The notes under the pieces were generated by a model. That model was not told where the DNA came from and made no database searches. It worked only from the letters and a program-made list of their open reading frames with translations. The translations under genes and the position numbers were made by a program. Positions 51,701 to 60,085 of a stretch of 64,000 bases of DNA are shown piece after piece. Origin of the DNA: Isoperla grammatica (Eukaryota; Arthropoda; Insecta; Plecoptera; Perlodidae). The stretch is from NCBI GenBank assembly GCA_945910005.1, contig OX246746.1, forward strand, positions 17,898,995 to 17,962,994. The letters run 5' to 3'. Position 1 is the first letter of the stretch. The number at the start of each line of letters is the position of its first letter.

Positions 51701-54700
51701 GGGAGTTGACTTTGAGGCGTGCAGTCAGAATTGTCGTGGCACGAGCGCTGCAAGGAGGCTTTACTCGATGTCGTGACATAACGGGATCTGTAGTCAGTCT
51801 TCACTCCACGCTTCATTGCTCTAAAAGTGTTCGATAGCATTTCCCGCTACTCAGATCGTAAGACAATGCCGCGTGGTAAACCATGCTTACTGCGTTCCAA
51901 ATTCTCGAATCCTGGCTTCAGGGGCGCAGCGATGGGGGTGGGGGGGGGGGGGGGAATCAGGGTGGTCAATCCCCCCCCCCCCCCCCTCCTAAATTAAAAA
52001 GGGCGTATTCAATATTATTTATTGGTAACGTTAATTAAAAATTTTTTTTTTAACTTTCATCTAATAATAAAAAATTAAATGAAGCGGCTGCAAAACCCTG
52101 TAATTATTGAGAAGCAAGATTTCTCCCCCCCCCCCCCCCCACCCCCTCATTTAAAGGTAGCATTGACCCTCCATCCCCCCCCCGAACCAAAATCCTGGCT
52201 ACGCCCCTGCCTGGGGTCATTTTACATATAGTATAATATTGTGAGCTACAATTTACATTGATGTGTGTGTTTGTTACATCTTTTTTGCCATCACTTAGAT
52301 TAGATTATCCAAGTTTAATATGAGCATGAAGCATGTGTTTCTGATGACACATCAGTTTTATTGGTCAAATCAATTTAATTCTAATTTGTCAATCAATTTA
52401 ATTGGTCAAATTATACACCTGTTTCAAGTAGGCATATATATGGTATATGAACTAGAGAAGTAGAAAATTATGTTGGTACTACACAGGACTCGGCTATTTC
52501 GTGAGACTGCTAACGCAAAGCAACTTATTTATATTTTCTAGAGCATCTAGTGAGAAAAAGCTTACGTTGTGACCTTGATCTACACGTTGTTGTCCACGTC
52601 AGATACAGACTATAGAGTAATAACATAGTAATCACGAGGAATCAAATGAATTACTGAACTTACCCTCAAATTTCTCGTAGATTTGGAAATCCAGTTTCTC
52701 TGGCACGAACCGCGGCTTTGCGATCCGCTGCTCGAGGGTTGCTTTATCCAGGGTGAGAGAGGCCACCTTGCGAAGCACGTTGCTGTCGAGAGGCACATCG
52801 GTGACAGAGGAGTGTCGCCGTAGATCTCTGGAGGGGTCGGCAGGCGGCTGACCGCTCGTACACACTCCTGGCACCCCTGGCGACATAAGCAACACTGTTA
52901 GTGTTACCCTCTCCCCTCCACCTCGCTCACTCACACACACAAGGCACGTCATTGCTGCAGCCTGCCTTCAGGCACTTACCGGACAATAGCAATAGCTCAC
53001 CGCACCTTGACTTGACTGCATGAGCAGGTCCCAGCCGCAACTTACGCTACAACATTTACTTCCAATGTATGTAATATTGTAGTAGTGTACGAAAAAATAA
53101 ATACATTTTCAATTGAGTGTGCAATGTACCTTGTTGTTATTTCCCTTTTACAAATGATGACGATATATTTTATACCGAGGCGTCTTGCTCGCTCAATCTA
53201 TGAGTAGCGGCTGAGCTTCTGTGTTAATATATTGGTACACACTGAAGTGAAAATTTTAAAACTTGAAATATAATTTCTAGCTTAATTAAGCTACCTATTT
53301 TTTAGTTTTACTTAGGCATAGGCATCTACCCAAGGGTAGAGCTATACCTAAATCACAAGGCGATTGTATTTTTTACTTCATTTTATAGGGGTGTTTTAGA
53401 TAACGGAGTAAAAGTATTTTAGGTTCTGGGCATCGCTCGCTTATCTATAACGTCCGCCTTCACAAGGTTGATGTGGAATCTCTTCAGGGTACCCCTCAAT
53501 CAATCTCATACTAACTACAGAGAGCTAGACATAACGTGTATATCAATCAAGAGTAGGATAGGACATAAACCTTTCTTACCCTAACATTACTGTGCACTGG
53601 TCTTGTTATTATCTAGTCTAAGTCCAATCTATTCAGTCACATTCGTTCAAGAGTAACAAATAACAACAAACAGCAGACATTAAAAGGTTTCCGGCATAAC
53701 TTAATTTACTTGTGTTGCCTAGTATACGAGTAAACGTCAGGGGCCTACGAGATTGCCCTCACAAGTTGTCACCAATCTCTGAATTTGTTATTTCCCTCTA
53801 ATTCCGTAAAAATAACAATGGTACATGTTTGAGATGGAAATGGCTTTCACTTTTCAATATCTTATGTCTTTAGCTATTATTAGGAAAGGGGTGGGTGTGT
53901 GTGTGGGGGGGGGGGGGGGCGGTGATAATATGCTATTTGTATATTTATTTAACGTCAATCCTTATTAGTTGTGACAAGTGATTTACAAAGAACTTCTTCT
54001 GGTAGAATATTTTGCTCTTTCTTCTAGTTTTCCCGATGACTGCCATAATGATTTTTTTTAACAATCCCCGGTACAGTTGCCACCGCTGAAAGATCTTATC
54101 CTTTTCGAAATTAAAAATTCTAAAAAAAAAATACTTCCTTTGAAGTATTACGATGTGGCAAGAACGTTTGCGAAGCTTGAGCACAGGCTTGAGTGTGTTG
54201 TAAGTGAAACACGAAGAAGCTCAACTCTTCAGAATGTCGTCAGGGTGTTCGCGGAAACAAAAGCCACACACACTTTTTATTACTACTTAGGAGTATTTTT
54301 TTGAGAAGGGGGGGGGGCACTTGAAGTTTTTCGTCCGGGGGTTTCCGATTTTAAGTTACGCCACTGGTACTTACCCATGCAGTTGTTGAGTAGAAAATGA
54401 TCTTTGATTACCTCAATAAAGCGCGACAGCCTGATTCAGTATGGCAGTAGAAAGAGATACATACAACATTCTCTCTCGATCATTTTTTAACCCAATTTAA
54501 GTGATTGCAATACTTCCACTCGTGATAGCCAACTAACTTGTTTCACTGCTGCAAATAAACATTTTATCTCTTTAGTCATGGTTGGTTGGTGTCAAGTGTG
54601 TTCAGTTCTATCCAATAAGCACTAACATCTGTCTATATTGAGTCATGTCAAGAGTTGACTCATCCAGTTCATTTTCGTGTTGGTGCTGGCTTCAATTTGC

Positions 54701-57700
54701 CGCGGTTTTTACAGACACTTTCTCATTAATTAATGTCGCTGTTGCCAATTTTCTTGAGAAGTGATCGGCGATTTCAAACCTATATATTCCATATTACTAG
54801 AGTAAAAACTCCAGTAGCTCCTGTTACTGTAAATCCTCTTGTAACTCCTCCCATCCAATACAAAGAGGTAGAGATATTGCCCTCTTTAGCCCATTGCAAC
54901 GGAATGTTCAATAGCTGTGCTAACTCCAGGCTCCCGGCATTGGCCTATACCTACTGCTACTCCCTCTACTGCGAGTAAAACCTCGTGGTGGGAATCTAAC
55001 CCGCGACTACTAGAGTGTAGCGCGCTACCTCTAAACTGTTCAGTTGAGCATGCAGCATGACAACGGACACCTGCTCTGCTCGACTGTCGAGGGGTGAGCA
55101 CTGGTGACCAACTTTCCGTAACGAAAACAAAGGCTATATAAAGGTGTTTCTGTTGTCGGTTCTCTCTCTTGTACAATCTTTGTCGTTTTATACAAAAGTT
55201 ACCATTTATATTGACGGGGATGGTGAGGAGGGATAGAATTCCTCCCCCCCCCCCCCCCTCCTATCCCCCCACCCCCAATTAAACCACTGTTTCAAAGGAG
55301 TAATTAGTAATCACGGCAATACTCCTTCGAGGCAACGACATTGGCATGTGATCAAGGCAATCGCGTAGCCGTGTATTCTAATAATTATTCTAAGTATTTT
55401 ATTTTAGCCTCACTTCGACATAAGAGGTAGTTATGTAAGTCGCAGTTATGTAACTGACAGTTCGCGTGTGTAGCCACGTGCTACGTGACATGTGCGCTGC
55501 ACGTGACAAGTGCGCTGCACGTGACATGTGCGCTGTACGTGACAAGTGCGCTGTACGTGACAAGTGCGCTGCACGTGACATGTGCGCTGCACGTGACATG
55601 TGCGCTGCACGTGACTCTGTCTTGCGGTGTCTACGAGAGTCAAGGATGAAGGGGGCTGACACACCTACCTGTTATGGGGGCCAGCTCCACCTTGCGATGT
55701 CTGCGAGAGTCAAGGATGAAGGGGGCTGACACACCTACCTGTTATGGGGGCCAGCTCCACCTTGCGATGTCTGCGAGAGTCAAGGATGAAGGAGGCTGAC
55801 ACACCTACCTGTTATGGGGGCCAGCTCCACCTTGCGATGTCCACGAGAGCCAAGGATGAAGGGGCTGACACACCTACCTGTTATGGGGGCCAGCTCCACC
55901 TTGCGATGTCTGCGAGAGTCAAGGATGAAGGGGGCTGACACACCTACCTGTTATGGGGGCCAGCTCCACCTTGCGATGTCTGCGAGAGTCAAGGATGAAG
56001 GGGGCTGACACACCTACCTGTTATGGGGGCCAGCTCCACCTTGTGGTGTCTACGAGAGTCAAGGATGAAGGGGCTGACACACCTACCTGTTATGGGGGCC
56101 AGCTCCACCTTGCGATGTCTGCGAGAGTCAAGGATGAAGGGGGCTGACACACCTACCTGTTATGGGGGCCAGCTCCACCTTGCGATGTCTGCGAGAGTCA
56201 AGGATGAAGGGGGCTGACACACCTACCTTTTATGGGGGCCAGCTCCACCTTGCGATGTCTGCGAGAGTCAAGGATGAAGGGGGCTGACACACCTACCTGT
56301 CATGGGGGCCAGCTCCACCTTGCGGTGTCTACGAGAGTCAAGGATGAAGGGGGCTGACACACCTACCTGTTAGGGGGGCCAGCTCCACCTTGTGGTGTCT
56401 ACGAGAGTCAAGGATGAAGGGGGCTGACACACCTACCTGTTATGGGGGCCAGCTCCACCTTGCGGTGTCGTACGAGAGTCAAGGATGAAGGGGCTGACAC
56501 ACCTACCTGTAAGGGGGGCCAGCTCCACCTTGCGATGTCTACGAGAGTCAAGGATGAAGGGGGCTGACACACCTACCTGTAAGGGGGGCCAGCTCCACCT
56601 TGTGGTGTCTACGAGAGTCAAGGATGAAGGGGCTGACACACCTACCTGTTATGGGGGCCAGCTCCACCTTGCGGTGTCTACGAGAGTCAAGGATGAAGGG
56701 GGCTGACACACCTACCTGTTATGGGGGCCAGCTCCACCTCGCGGTGTCTACGAGAGTCAAGGATGAAGGGGCCTGACACACCTACCTGTTATGGGGGCCA
56801 GCTCCACCTTGCGGTGTCGTACGAGCGTGAAGGACGATGGGGGCTGCGAGGTCCTCTGGGGGCCGGGACTCGTCATCTCCAGACCGTCCGAACTCTTCGC
56901 CTTGACCTCCTCATCCAACGCGTCCAGGCTGGAGGACTGCGGCCGCCGCGTCTGGATGGACTGTCGCGATGACGAACTCAAGGACTGCTCGGAGTCAGTC
57001 ACGTGCTCGCTGCTGTCAGCCAGAGTCAACGTAATGTCGTCCGCGTCAGTGGCCGAGTGAAGGTCAATGTTGGTCTCCATGATATCGTTCCTGTTGGATT
57101 CCACCACCGCACTTGTCCTAACCATCTTCAGTTCTGTGTTCTTATTGCTGTCGATGCTCGGCAGCGTAGCTCCCCCCGTGTCAGAGTAGTAGCTGGACGT
57201 GATACTGTGGTTGTTGGCCTCCGCGAACCCCTGAGGGGTCAGGGGGTCGGTGAAGATAGAGTCCGAGCTCGACTCTCTCGACTGAGGGGTGAGAGGACTC
57301 GTCGTCGTCGGAGTCTGTATGGCCAGCTTCTTCACATGACGCCAGGAGTCTGTCACTACGTAGGTAGTCTCCGATGCGTCCACACTGGAGGCCGGTGCTC
57401 TTCTGCCTGCGTCCGTCTCACTCGCTTGGTTGTTGCCGTTAGTCGGTACCGGCATGTTCAGCGGAGCATCACCCGGCCGCACTAGGCCACTGCCCCCCTT
57501 CGCTTCCCGAGGCAGACCTGCTTTATTCGGGTGCTGGTTGATCTTCGATGTCGAACCAAGAGCTTTAGATTTAAAGAGTTCTTTGACGGGAGATTTCTTA
57601 CCCAGCTTCTCTTTCTTGCCCTTGGCCGGGCTCTTCCCTGTGTTCTTGTTCTTACTATCGTTGCCCTGGAGATTGCCCATGTTCGGACTGGCTTCGGGAA

Positions 57701-58028
57701 CTCTCTGGAACGAAAACTTTAACAAACTTGTGATGGGCTCGAAGAGAGACTTGAAGTAAACAACGCTAGGATCCTGGGGCTGCTCGCCCCTTGACAATGA
57801 CTGAGGGTTTGCTGAGGCGACATCGTCGTCGACATCCCCTGTGGTCGTCTGGTCATGACGTCCTCCCTCGCGCTCGCAGTATCCAACTACTAAGAAACCT
57901 TGTTGAACATTTGATTCACTTGCTATTCCTCCCTCGCCAGGGACACTACACTCGCGGGCGCCATTACCGACGGGCGACGGCAGCAATTGATCGACGTCTG
58001 GGCATGCGTCGGTCTCACGTGCTGCCAT
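27722..58028 (-). CDS. FMN2: formin, FMN1/FMN2/Cappuccino class, sixteen exons
   Basis: Actin nucleator and elongator. Exons: 56786-58028, 52664-52876, 41479-41654, 37896-38061, 37120-37206, 34756-35748, 34070-34205, 32263-32504, 31958-32019, 31462-31866, 30373-30502, 29805-29897, 29568-29619, 28876-29022, 27847-27919, 27722-27760. Every junction is GT-AG, all phases agree and the sum is 4257 nt (1418 aa). Residues about 415-600 match the conserved FMN2 N-terminal module ([23 protein letters not shown]); a coiled coil lies at about 630-700, FH1 at about 840-945 and FH2 at about 965-1385. FMN marks: [46 protein letters not shown]. The tail [12 protein letters not shown] resembles the Spire-binding FSI tail. 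The start ATG has an in-frame TGA 21 nt upstream. The symbol is the closest vertebrate name; FMN1 versus FMN2 cannot be decided. Confidence 0.93.
31462..31866 (-). CDS. formin exon 10: FH2 core with FMN signature
   Basis: 135 codons, both ends in phase 0. Carries [17 protein letters not shown], the conserved [19 protein letters not shown] block (actin-contacting FH2 core) and [16 protein letters not shown]. This exon is what separates the gene from FHOD, DIAPH and DAAM formins, whose core motifs differ. Confidence 0.95.
33400..34020 (-). mobile_element. Penelope-like element remnant (GIY-YIG domain end)
   Basis: The minus strand encodes [20 protein letters not shown] and [11 protein letters not shown] followed by [10 protein letters not shown], matching the C-terminal part of the GIY-YIG endonuclease of Penelope-like elements. 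Downstream, 33428-33475 has the GAAGAAGCCCGTTGC and GGGCGAAACG pair common at PLE 3' ends. RT is absent, so this is a fragment in formin intron 7, in the same orientation as the gene. Confidence 0.7.
34756..35748 (-). CDS. formin exon 6: coiled coil and FH1 proline-rich region
   Basis: The first 65 codons give a heptad-rich helix ([20 protein letters not shown]...[12 protein letters not shown]). A Ser/Thr/Glu-rich linker follows, then about 100 residues of FH1 with a run of 12 or so Pro and repeats of the form [13 protein letters not shown]1 binds profilin-actin and SH3/WW proteins. The G-rich plus strand (34820-35110) has G-quadruplex potential. The donor AGCAA|GTGAGT closes the exon in phase 1. 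Confidence 0.9.
38560..38735 (+). mobile_element. tRNA-SINE family A, diverged copy
   Basis: GACCGAGTGAGGTGACTCA, B-box variant GGTTCAATTCC, GCCACCGGC, GACCGAAGGTTTTCCTCGG, then a decayed body ending near CAAACTATCTAATACGG. No target duplication could be found. Formin intron 3. Confidence 0.6.
40215..40340 (+). mobile_element. tRNA-SINE family A, strongly decayed fragment
   Basis: GCGGGAGATCGCTGGTTCAA (B-box region), CCAGACTGAATGTTTTTCCTC and GGACATTCCTCCCCAACTATTCC are recognisable against the intact copy. The head start and the tail are lost. Confidence 0.55.
40731..40773. repeat. (TTTCC)n microsatellite
   Basis: About eight repeats of CCTTT, ending in variants (CTTTTCTTTCC). It lies just left of the MITE at 40867-41314. 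Confidence 0.95.
40867..41314. mobile_element. hAT-like MITE with poly(G) interior, 448 bp
   Basis: The 14-bp termini CAGGCGCGTAACAA (40867-40880) and TTGTTACGCGCCTG (41301-41314) are exact inverted repeats. Flanks GACCTAGC (40859-40866) and GACCAAGC (41315-41322) match 7 of 8, as for an 8-bp hAT duplication. G runs lie near both ends. No transposase ORF. Formin intron 3. Confidence 0.8.
41874..42154 (+). mobile_element. tRNA-SINE family A, intact reference copy with target duplication
   Basis: TATAATACTATCA occurs at 41861-41873 and 42155-42167, a perfect 13-bp target duplication that sets the borders. The tRNA head includes GGTGGCTCAGCGATAAGAC (A box) and GGTTCGAGTCC (B box). The body has CTTTTTCCGAGGGTTTCCTCAGTCG, CTATCCAAACACC, CACCTGAAGAGGGGCACATT and GGTGTGCACC, and the tail is AT-rich with ATTATT. 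Length about 281 bp. Other family members keep the same order. It was presumably mobilised by a LINE in trans. Confidence 0.92.
42590..42632. repeat. ACAATGT/TGTACA microsatellite
   Basis: About six tandem copies of TGTACAA with one variant. The motif is partly palindromic (TGTACA). Confidence 0.85.
43149..43617. mobile_element. hAT-like MITE, CAGTGGCGTA family, 469 bp
   Basis: The left end CAGTGTCGAAACTAGG and right end AGTTACGCCACTG are imperfect inverted repeats (consensus CAGTGGCGTAACT). TATGTAT directly abuts both ends (43142-43148 and 43618-43624). G-rich runs lie near both ends. Solitary right-end-like motifs near 54357-54364 and left-end-like motifs near 51009 suggest more degraded members. 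Confidence 0.7.
45035..46480 (-). CDS. unrecognised repeat-rich ORF, 481 aa, in a formin intron
   Basis: The first ATG of this frame is at 46478-46480; a TAG lies just upstream and an acceptor-like GGGTTTCAG near 46509. Domain order: five exact-length 16-aa repeats ([16 protein letters not shown]); about six 17-aa repeats ([17 protein letters not shown] type); and a C-terminal half with two diverged copies of a segment of about 40 aa ([17 protein letters not shown] and [17 protein letters not shown]). Cys, Arg and His are common near the end. No known family is recognised. It lies within formin intron 2 on the same strand. It may be an orphan gene, an exon of one, or an open minisatellite. 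Confidence 0.4.
   Translation of the reverse strand: MCLEVVLQQQPSCQMSGATIRAATQASDPVVTGATIRAATQASDPVVTGATIRAATQASDPVVTGATIRAATQASDPVVTGATIRSATQASDPVVTGATPRTLCEIASDCKCSRKGQKPSKQIESDFYYPQRVNHLSIPVQSDFDHPQKVNQPSTPMQSDFEHPQKVNQLSTPVESDLDNPQKVNQLPTTMQSDFDHPQRVSQVSTTMQSDFDHLRQVSVVSDPVSAINHALVEHLTHNGHLKSTLANGAQREHRQAYSFYDHNILCKSVQLPTVPATNLTILFGQTHNKKPVNVELFQLSQVKLKLLYNLVYRPNHPMISAQNERPLRTLRQPFDIHCRLIATSRHVRNVLDRPRLLMLCEGKCASESACSVLSTECTRSQTTTNNLISFMHGCFGGEDSPLDEDRVEDSPPEPAQERQFDLCPVRRRLLFNLIVRQYPPMLCANYRLLPASLGVPRLPFCWRRRAAYRLRVPSRGRRLS
45842..46130. repeat. 51-bp tandem repeat, about 6 copies
   Basis: Plus-strand units start GTCAAAATCACTTTGCA at 45842, 45893, 45944, 45995 and 46046, with a weaker copy at 46097. 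The period of 51 keeps one frame, giving 17-aa repeats in the minus-strand ORF. Units differ by several substitutions each, many conservative in that frame. Confidence 0.92.
46185..46433. repeat. 48-bp tandem repeat, 5 copies
   Basis: Units of exactly 48 bp start at 46185, 46233, 46281, 46329 and 46377 (GTCGCACCAGTGACCACAGG), then a 9-bp partial unit. They are almost identical, so the array expanded recently. Because 48 is a multiple of 3, several frames on both strands stay open. Confidence 0.97.
46710..46940 (+). repeat. dispersed repeat C, copy 1
   Basis: Starts GAGGTGGGTGGGTCCCTCATC and ends with TTTGCGATCCAAACGCCC and a poly(C) run (46906-46926). Further copies lie at 49555-49755 and 60790-60960. 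No coding potential; probably an old retroposon. Confidence 0.6.
47139..47326 (+). repeat. series of four B-box-like motifs
   Basis: GGGCTCGAGCCCC (47139-47150), GGGTTCGAACCCC (47193-47205), GGGTTCGACTCCAG (47248-47261) and GGGTTCGAAACCAG (47313-47326) follow each other at 54, 55 and 65 bp. Two weaker GGTTCAAAT motifs follow near 47369 and 47398. No matching A boxes or full tRNA folds are seen. They may be decayed tandem tRNA-like segments. Confidence 0.5.
47883..47970 (+). mobile_element. tRNA-like SINE head, family D
   Basis: CGGTTGGGGCGCAGGTCC resembles an A-box region and GGTTCGAATCCC is a perfect B box 50 bp later. The 3' end is followed by T-rich DNA. The stems do not close as a functional tRNA. 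Confidence 0.4.
48938..49221 (-). mobile_element. tRNA-SINE family A, full-length copy
   Basis: Reads on the minus strand from ACCGATAGAGGTGGCTCAGC through the B box (plus: GGAATCGAACC at 49156-49166), GGTTTTCCTCAGTCG and GGTGTGCACC to an (ATT)n tail, seen on the plus strand as AATAATAATAAT at 48938-48952. Formin intron 2. Confidence 0.9.
49555..49755 (+). repeat. dispersed repeat C, copy 2
   Basis: AGAGGTGGGTCCCTCCTCGCGG at the start and TTTGCAATCCAAACGTCC with CCCCC toward the end, as in the copies at 46710 and 60790. Ends in ATGACGACTACGG, also seen after the first copy (ATGACGACCC). Confidence 0.6.
49812..50815. repeat. about 408-bp tandem repeat, 2.5 copies
   Basis: Copies begin TTATTATTAGGCCTTTATTTG at about 49812 (short, 250 bp), 50062 and 50470. 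Shared parts include CAACAACGGGGAAAAGTC, ATTTTTATGGGGACATCGT, a GC-rich block with GGTGGCTGGACTGGCAGG and CACAGCGCGACA, and GAGACCATTGGCACAATATTC. The first copy lacks the GC-rich block. No stable ORF follows the repeat. Confidence 0.9.
51190..51440 (+). mobile_element. non-LTR retrotransposon 3'-end fragment
   Basis: Contains the 3' UTR hairpin CGTCCTTTCGGATGGGACG followed by TAAAGCTGATGGTCCC, a motif seen at the 3' ends of several metazoan LINE families, and ends ATTCATAAATAAATTTT plus an A run near 51430-51443. No coding part is attached, so this is a 5'-truncated tail. Confidence 0.65.
51919..52209. mobile_element. hAT-like MITE with poly(G)/poly(C) arms, 291 bp
   Basis: The termini CAGGGGCGCAGC and GCTACGCCCCTG are inverted repeats. 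Flanks CCTGGCTT (51911-51918) and CCTGGGGT (52210-52217) match at 6 of 8, suggesting an old 8-bp duplication. Long G runs on the left and C runs on the right are themselves complementary. Formin intron 2. Confidence 0.7.
53889..54365. other. G-rich-flanked segment ending in a CAGTGGCGTA-type terminus
   Basis: A TG/G run at 53891-53920 and another G run at 54308-54316 enclose AT-rich DNA, and the segment ends AAGTTACGCCACTG (about 54353-54366). This resembles the right end of the MITE at 43149-43617, but the matching left end was not found. Confidence 0.4.
55466..55615. repeat. 18-bp minisatellite, about 8 copies, with CACGTG cores
   Basis: Units such as GTGCGCTGCACGTGACAT repeat every 18 bp. 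Most contain CACGTG or TACGTG (E-box or hypoxia-element cores). The period is a multiple of 3, so frames stay open on both strands (MCAARDK..., HVQRTC...), but no protein is implied. It abuts the 70-bp array. Confidence 0.93.
55620..56830. repeat. 70-bp minisatellite copied from the 3' end of formin exon 1, about 17 copies
   Basis: CTGACACACCTACCTG recurs at 55656, 55726, 55796, 55865, 55935, 56005, 56074, 56144, 56214, 56284, 56354, 56424, 56494, 56564, 56633, 56703 and 56773 (69-70 bp steps). On the minus strand each unit holds the exon's last 32 nt (ACACCGCAAGG...CATAACAG), the donor GTAGGTGTG, a pyrimidine-rich stretch and TCTCGCAG or TCTCGTAG. The array runs straight on from the exon, within formin intron 1. 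Confidence 0.95.
56786..58028 (-). CDS. formin exon 1: long, low-complexity N-terminal exon
   Basis: Encodes residues 1-414, Ser/Thr/Asp-rich and probably disordered, with a basic stretch [19 protein letters not shown] at about 134-152. Met117 (codon 57678-57680) begins MGNLQGND, like the MGNQDGK start of vertebrate FMN2, so translation from Met117 would give a possible N-myristoylation signal. The exon ends CCCATAACAG|GTAGGTGTG, and this end is copied in the adjoining 70-bp minisatellite. Confidence 0.85.
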
Positions 58029-58130
58029 CTGACGGAACGTCTGTCGTCACTAGATCGATATCCTATGCACGTGGCCTCAGTGTTCTTCTCGCAGGTGGGC
58101 TTGGAGATGGTTCATTACCTCTATTTGCTC

Positions 58131-58486
<356 letters not shown>

Positions 58487-58499
58487 TCGGAACACACTA

Positions 58500-59195
58500 C
58501 CCGTTTAGAAGCCCCGTAACCCCACCACCACAGCTACTGCTTGCTCACTGGTCCCCACCACAAAGAATACTGACATAAGTGAAGGTTTAACAGTCAACAA
58601 CAATAATTAGCACTAATCGGTTTACAAACAAGACATGGGCACCGAGATCTTAGTTGTCTGATGCAAAAACATGGACGTAATTATCTGTTCGTTATGTATT
58701 TCTAGTTGTTAACAAGATTAGTAACTGATAGCAGGGCTAATTGGTTCAGAGTACTTGAAATAGATTGCAATAATTGTTAGTGATATCTACGATGTTCGGA
58801 GAAGATGAGTTATATAAATATTGTATACTGCCATTGCCAGGACTCGAACCTGTTACATATTAGTCACGATCTATTGAAGCGATGGCTAATCCACCACAGA
58901 CACTGTATCCTACGTAATACGTCATACTCACGCTTTTGCCTATTTATAAATTATTGCTCGACGCTTTCTGTTCTTGAATATTATTACGTGTCCACTGCTG
59001 TGGTCACTGGTCCCCCGTTATGAAAGCAATCAATAATGCAATATGGGGAGATGGAATTAATATTTTATTGCTTCTAAGTTCTAACGTGGTATAATCAGCA
59101 ACGAGGTTGTAGTAATGATTTCTCGTGTGAATCCCATCTGTTACTTGCCCACCACTGCACGGCTGTACCATCTTCATGTCACTAACTATACTATA
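58500..59195. other. region upstream of formin, no gene seen
   Basis: AT-rich, with one tRNA-like segment on the minus strand at about 58825-58900 (B box seen on the plus strand as GGACTCGAACC, A-box-like GGATTAGCC). A formin promoter must lie here or within the microsatellite, but no TATA box or initiator stands out. Confidence 0.4.
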
Positions 59196-59199
59196 CTAA

Positions 59200-59398
59200 A
59201 CTATTGTAGGTATATTTGGGTGTTTGGATTGTTGGGAAGGAATGTCCGAGGGGTCCAGCATTTGCCTTATGACTGAAGAGAACCTCGGAAAAACCTGCAG
59301 TCAAGATTGCCGGGAACCTGCATTGAACCGGCGACCTCGTGAATGAGAGTTGAGAGTCTTACCGCTAGCGCTGAGCCATCTGACCATCTCTATAGGTA
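59200..59398 (-). mobile_element. tRNA-SINE family A, decayed copy
   Basis: Plus-strand landmarks: GGGTGTTTGGATTGTTGGG, GAATGTCCGAGG, AACCTCGGAAAAACCTGCAG, CATTGAACCGGCGACC and CTTACCGCTAGCGCTGAGCC. The tail end is missing and the head carries a small duplication (TGAGAGT twice). Confidence 0.75.
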
Positions 59399-59540
59399 AT
59401 GAGAACGAGGAGTCGTTGAGCCGAGTATATTGCCATAAGGATCAATGACAGTCACTGGCTGTAGAAGATGCGGGTGTCGAGTCGAACACGGGTGATTCTG
59501 CTTTAGTCTCAAGAGTTCAGTTCCAATAAATTAATTTTTT

Positions 59541-59803
59541 GTAGGAATCCCTGTTATAATAATAATAATTTTTGTATGAATCCCTGTTATAGGGTGCACT
59601 TTACCTGATGTGCCCCTCTTCAGGTAACTAACTAGGTATATTAGGGTGTTTGGATAGTTGGGAAGGAATGTCCGAGGGCTGATACTATGACACATTTCCA
59701 GCATTCGCCTTTATGACTTAGGAAAACCTCGGAAAACTTTCAATCAGAACTGCCGGTGGCCGGAATCGATCCGGCGACCTTCCGGATTAGCGTCTCGAGT
59801 CTT
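59541..59803 (-). mobile_element. tRNA-SINE family A in tandem, copy 1 of 3
   Basis: Begins with a doubled tail (GTAGGAATCCCTGTTATAATA then GTATGAATCCCTGTTATAGGG on the plus strand) and stops inside the head at CGTCTCGAGTCTT. The next copy starts directly with its (AAT)n tail, as if it had inserted there. Confidence 0.85.
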
Positions 59804-60085
59804 AATAATAATAATAATAATAATCATTTTTCGTAGGAAAGGGTGCACACCAGCTTTATCTGATGTGCCCCTCTGCAGGTGACTAACTAGGAATATTAGG
59901 GTGTTTGGATAGTTGGGAAGGAATGTCCGAGAGCTGTTAGTAGGACTCAATCCCAGCATTCGCCTTTACGACTGAGGAAAACCTCGAAAAAAACCTTCAG
60001 TCAGAACTGCCGGTGGCCGGAATCGAACCGGCGACCTCCCGAGCTAGTGTCTCGCGTCTTACCGCTGAGCCACCTCTATCGGTGT
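59804..60085 (-). mobile_element. tRNA-SINE family A in tandem, copy 2 of 3
   Basis: Full length: (AAT)n tail at 59804-59823, body, B box (GGAATCGAACC on the plus strand) and a complete head ending CACCTCTATCGGTG. A 15-bp deletion removed part of the GGAATCCCTGTTATAGGG end. Confidence 0.88.

Noticed and set aside
55399..56706. Short ORFs such as [17 protein letters not shown] across the minisatellites
   Set aside because: By-products of 18-bp and 69/70-bp repeats, on the strand opposite to formin or out of its frame.
55620..56785. Each 70-bp unit as a genuine micro-exon
   Set aside because: Not annotated as exons: the implied introns are only 38 nt and 32 nt is not a multiple of 3. Kept as a hypothesis in the findings.
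27722..58028. FHOD, DIAPH or DAAM identity for the formin
   Set aside because: The poly-Pro region first suggested FHOD, but [27 protein letters not shown] and the N-terminal module fit FMN1/FMN2/Cappuccino instead.
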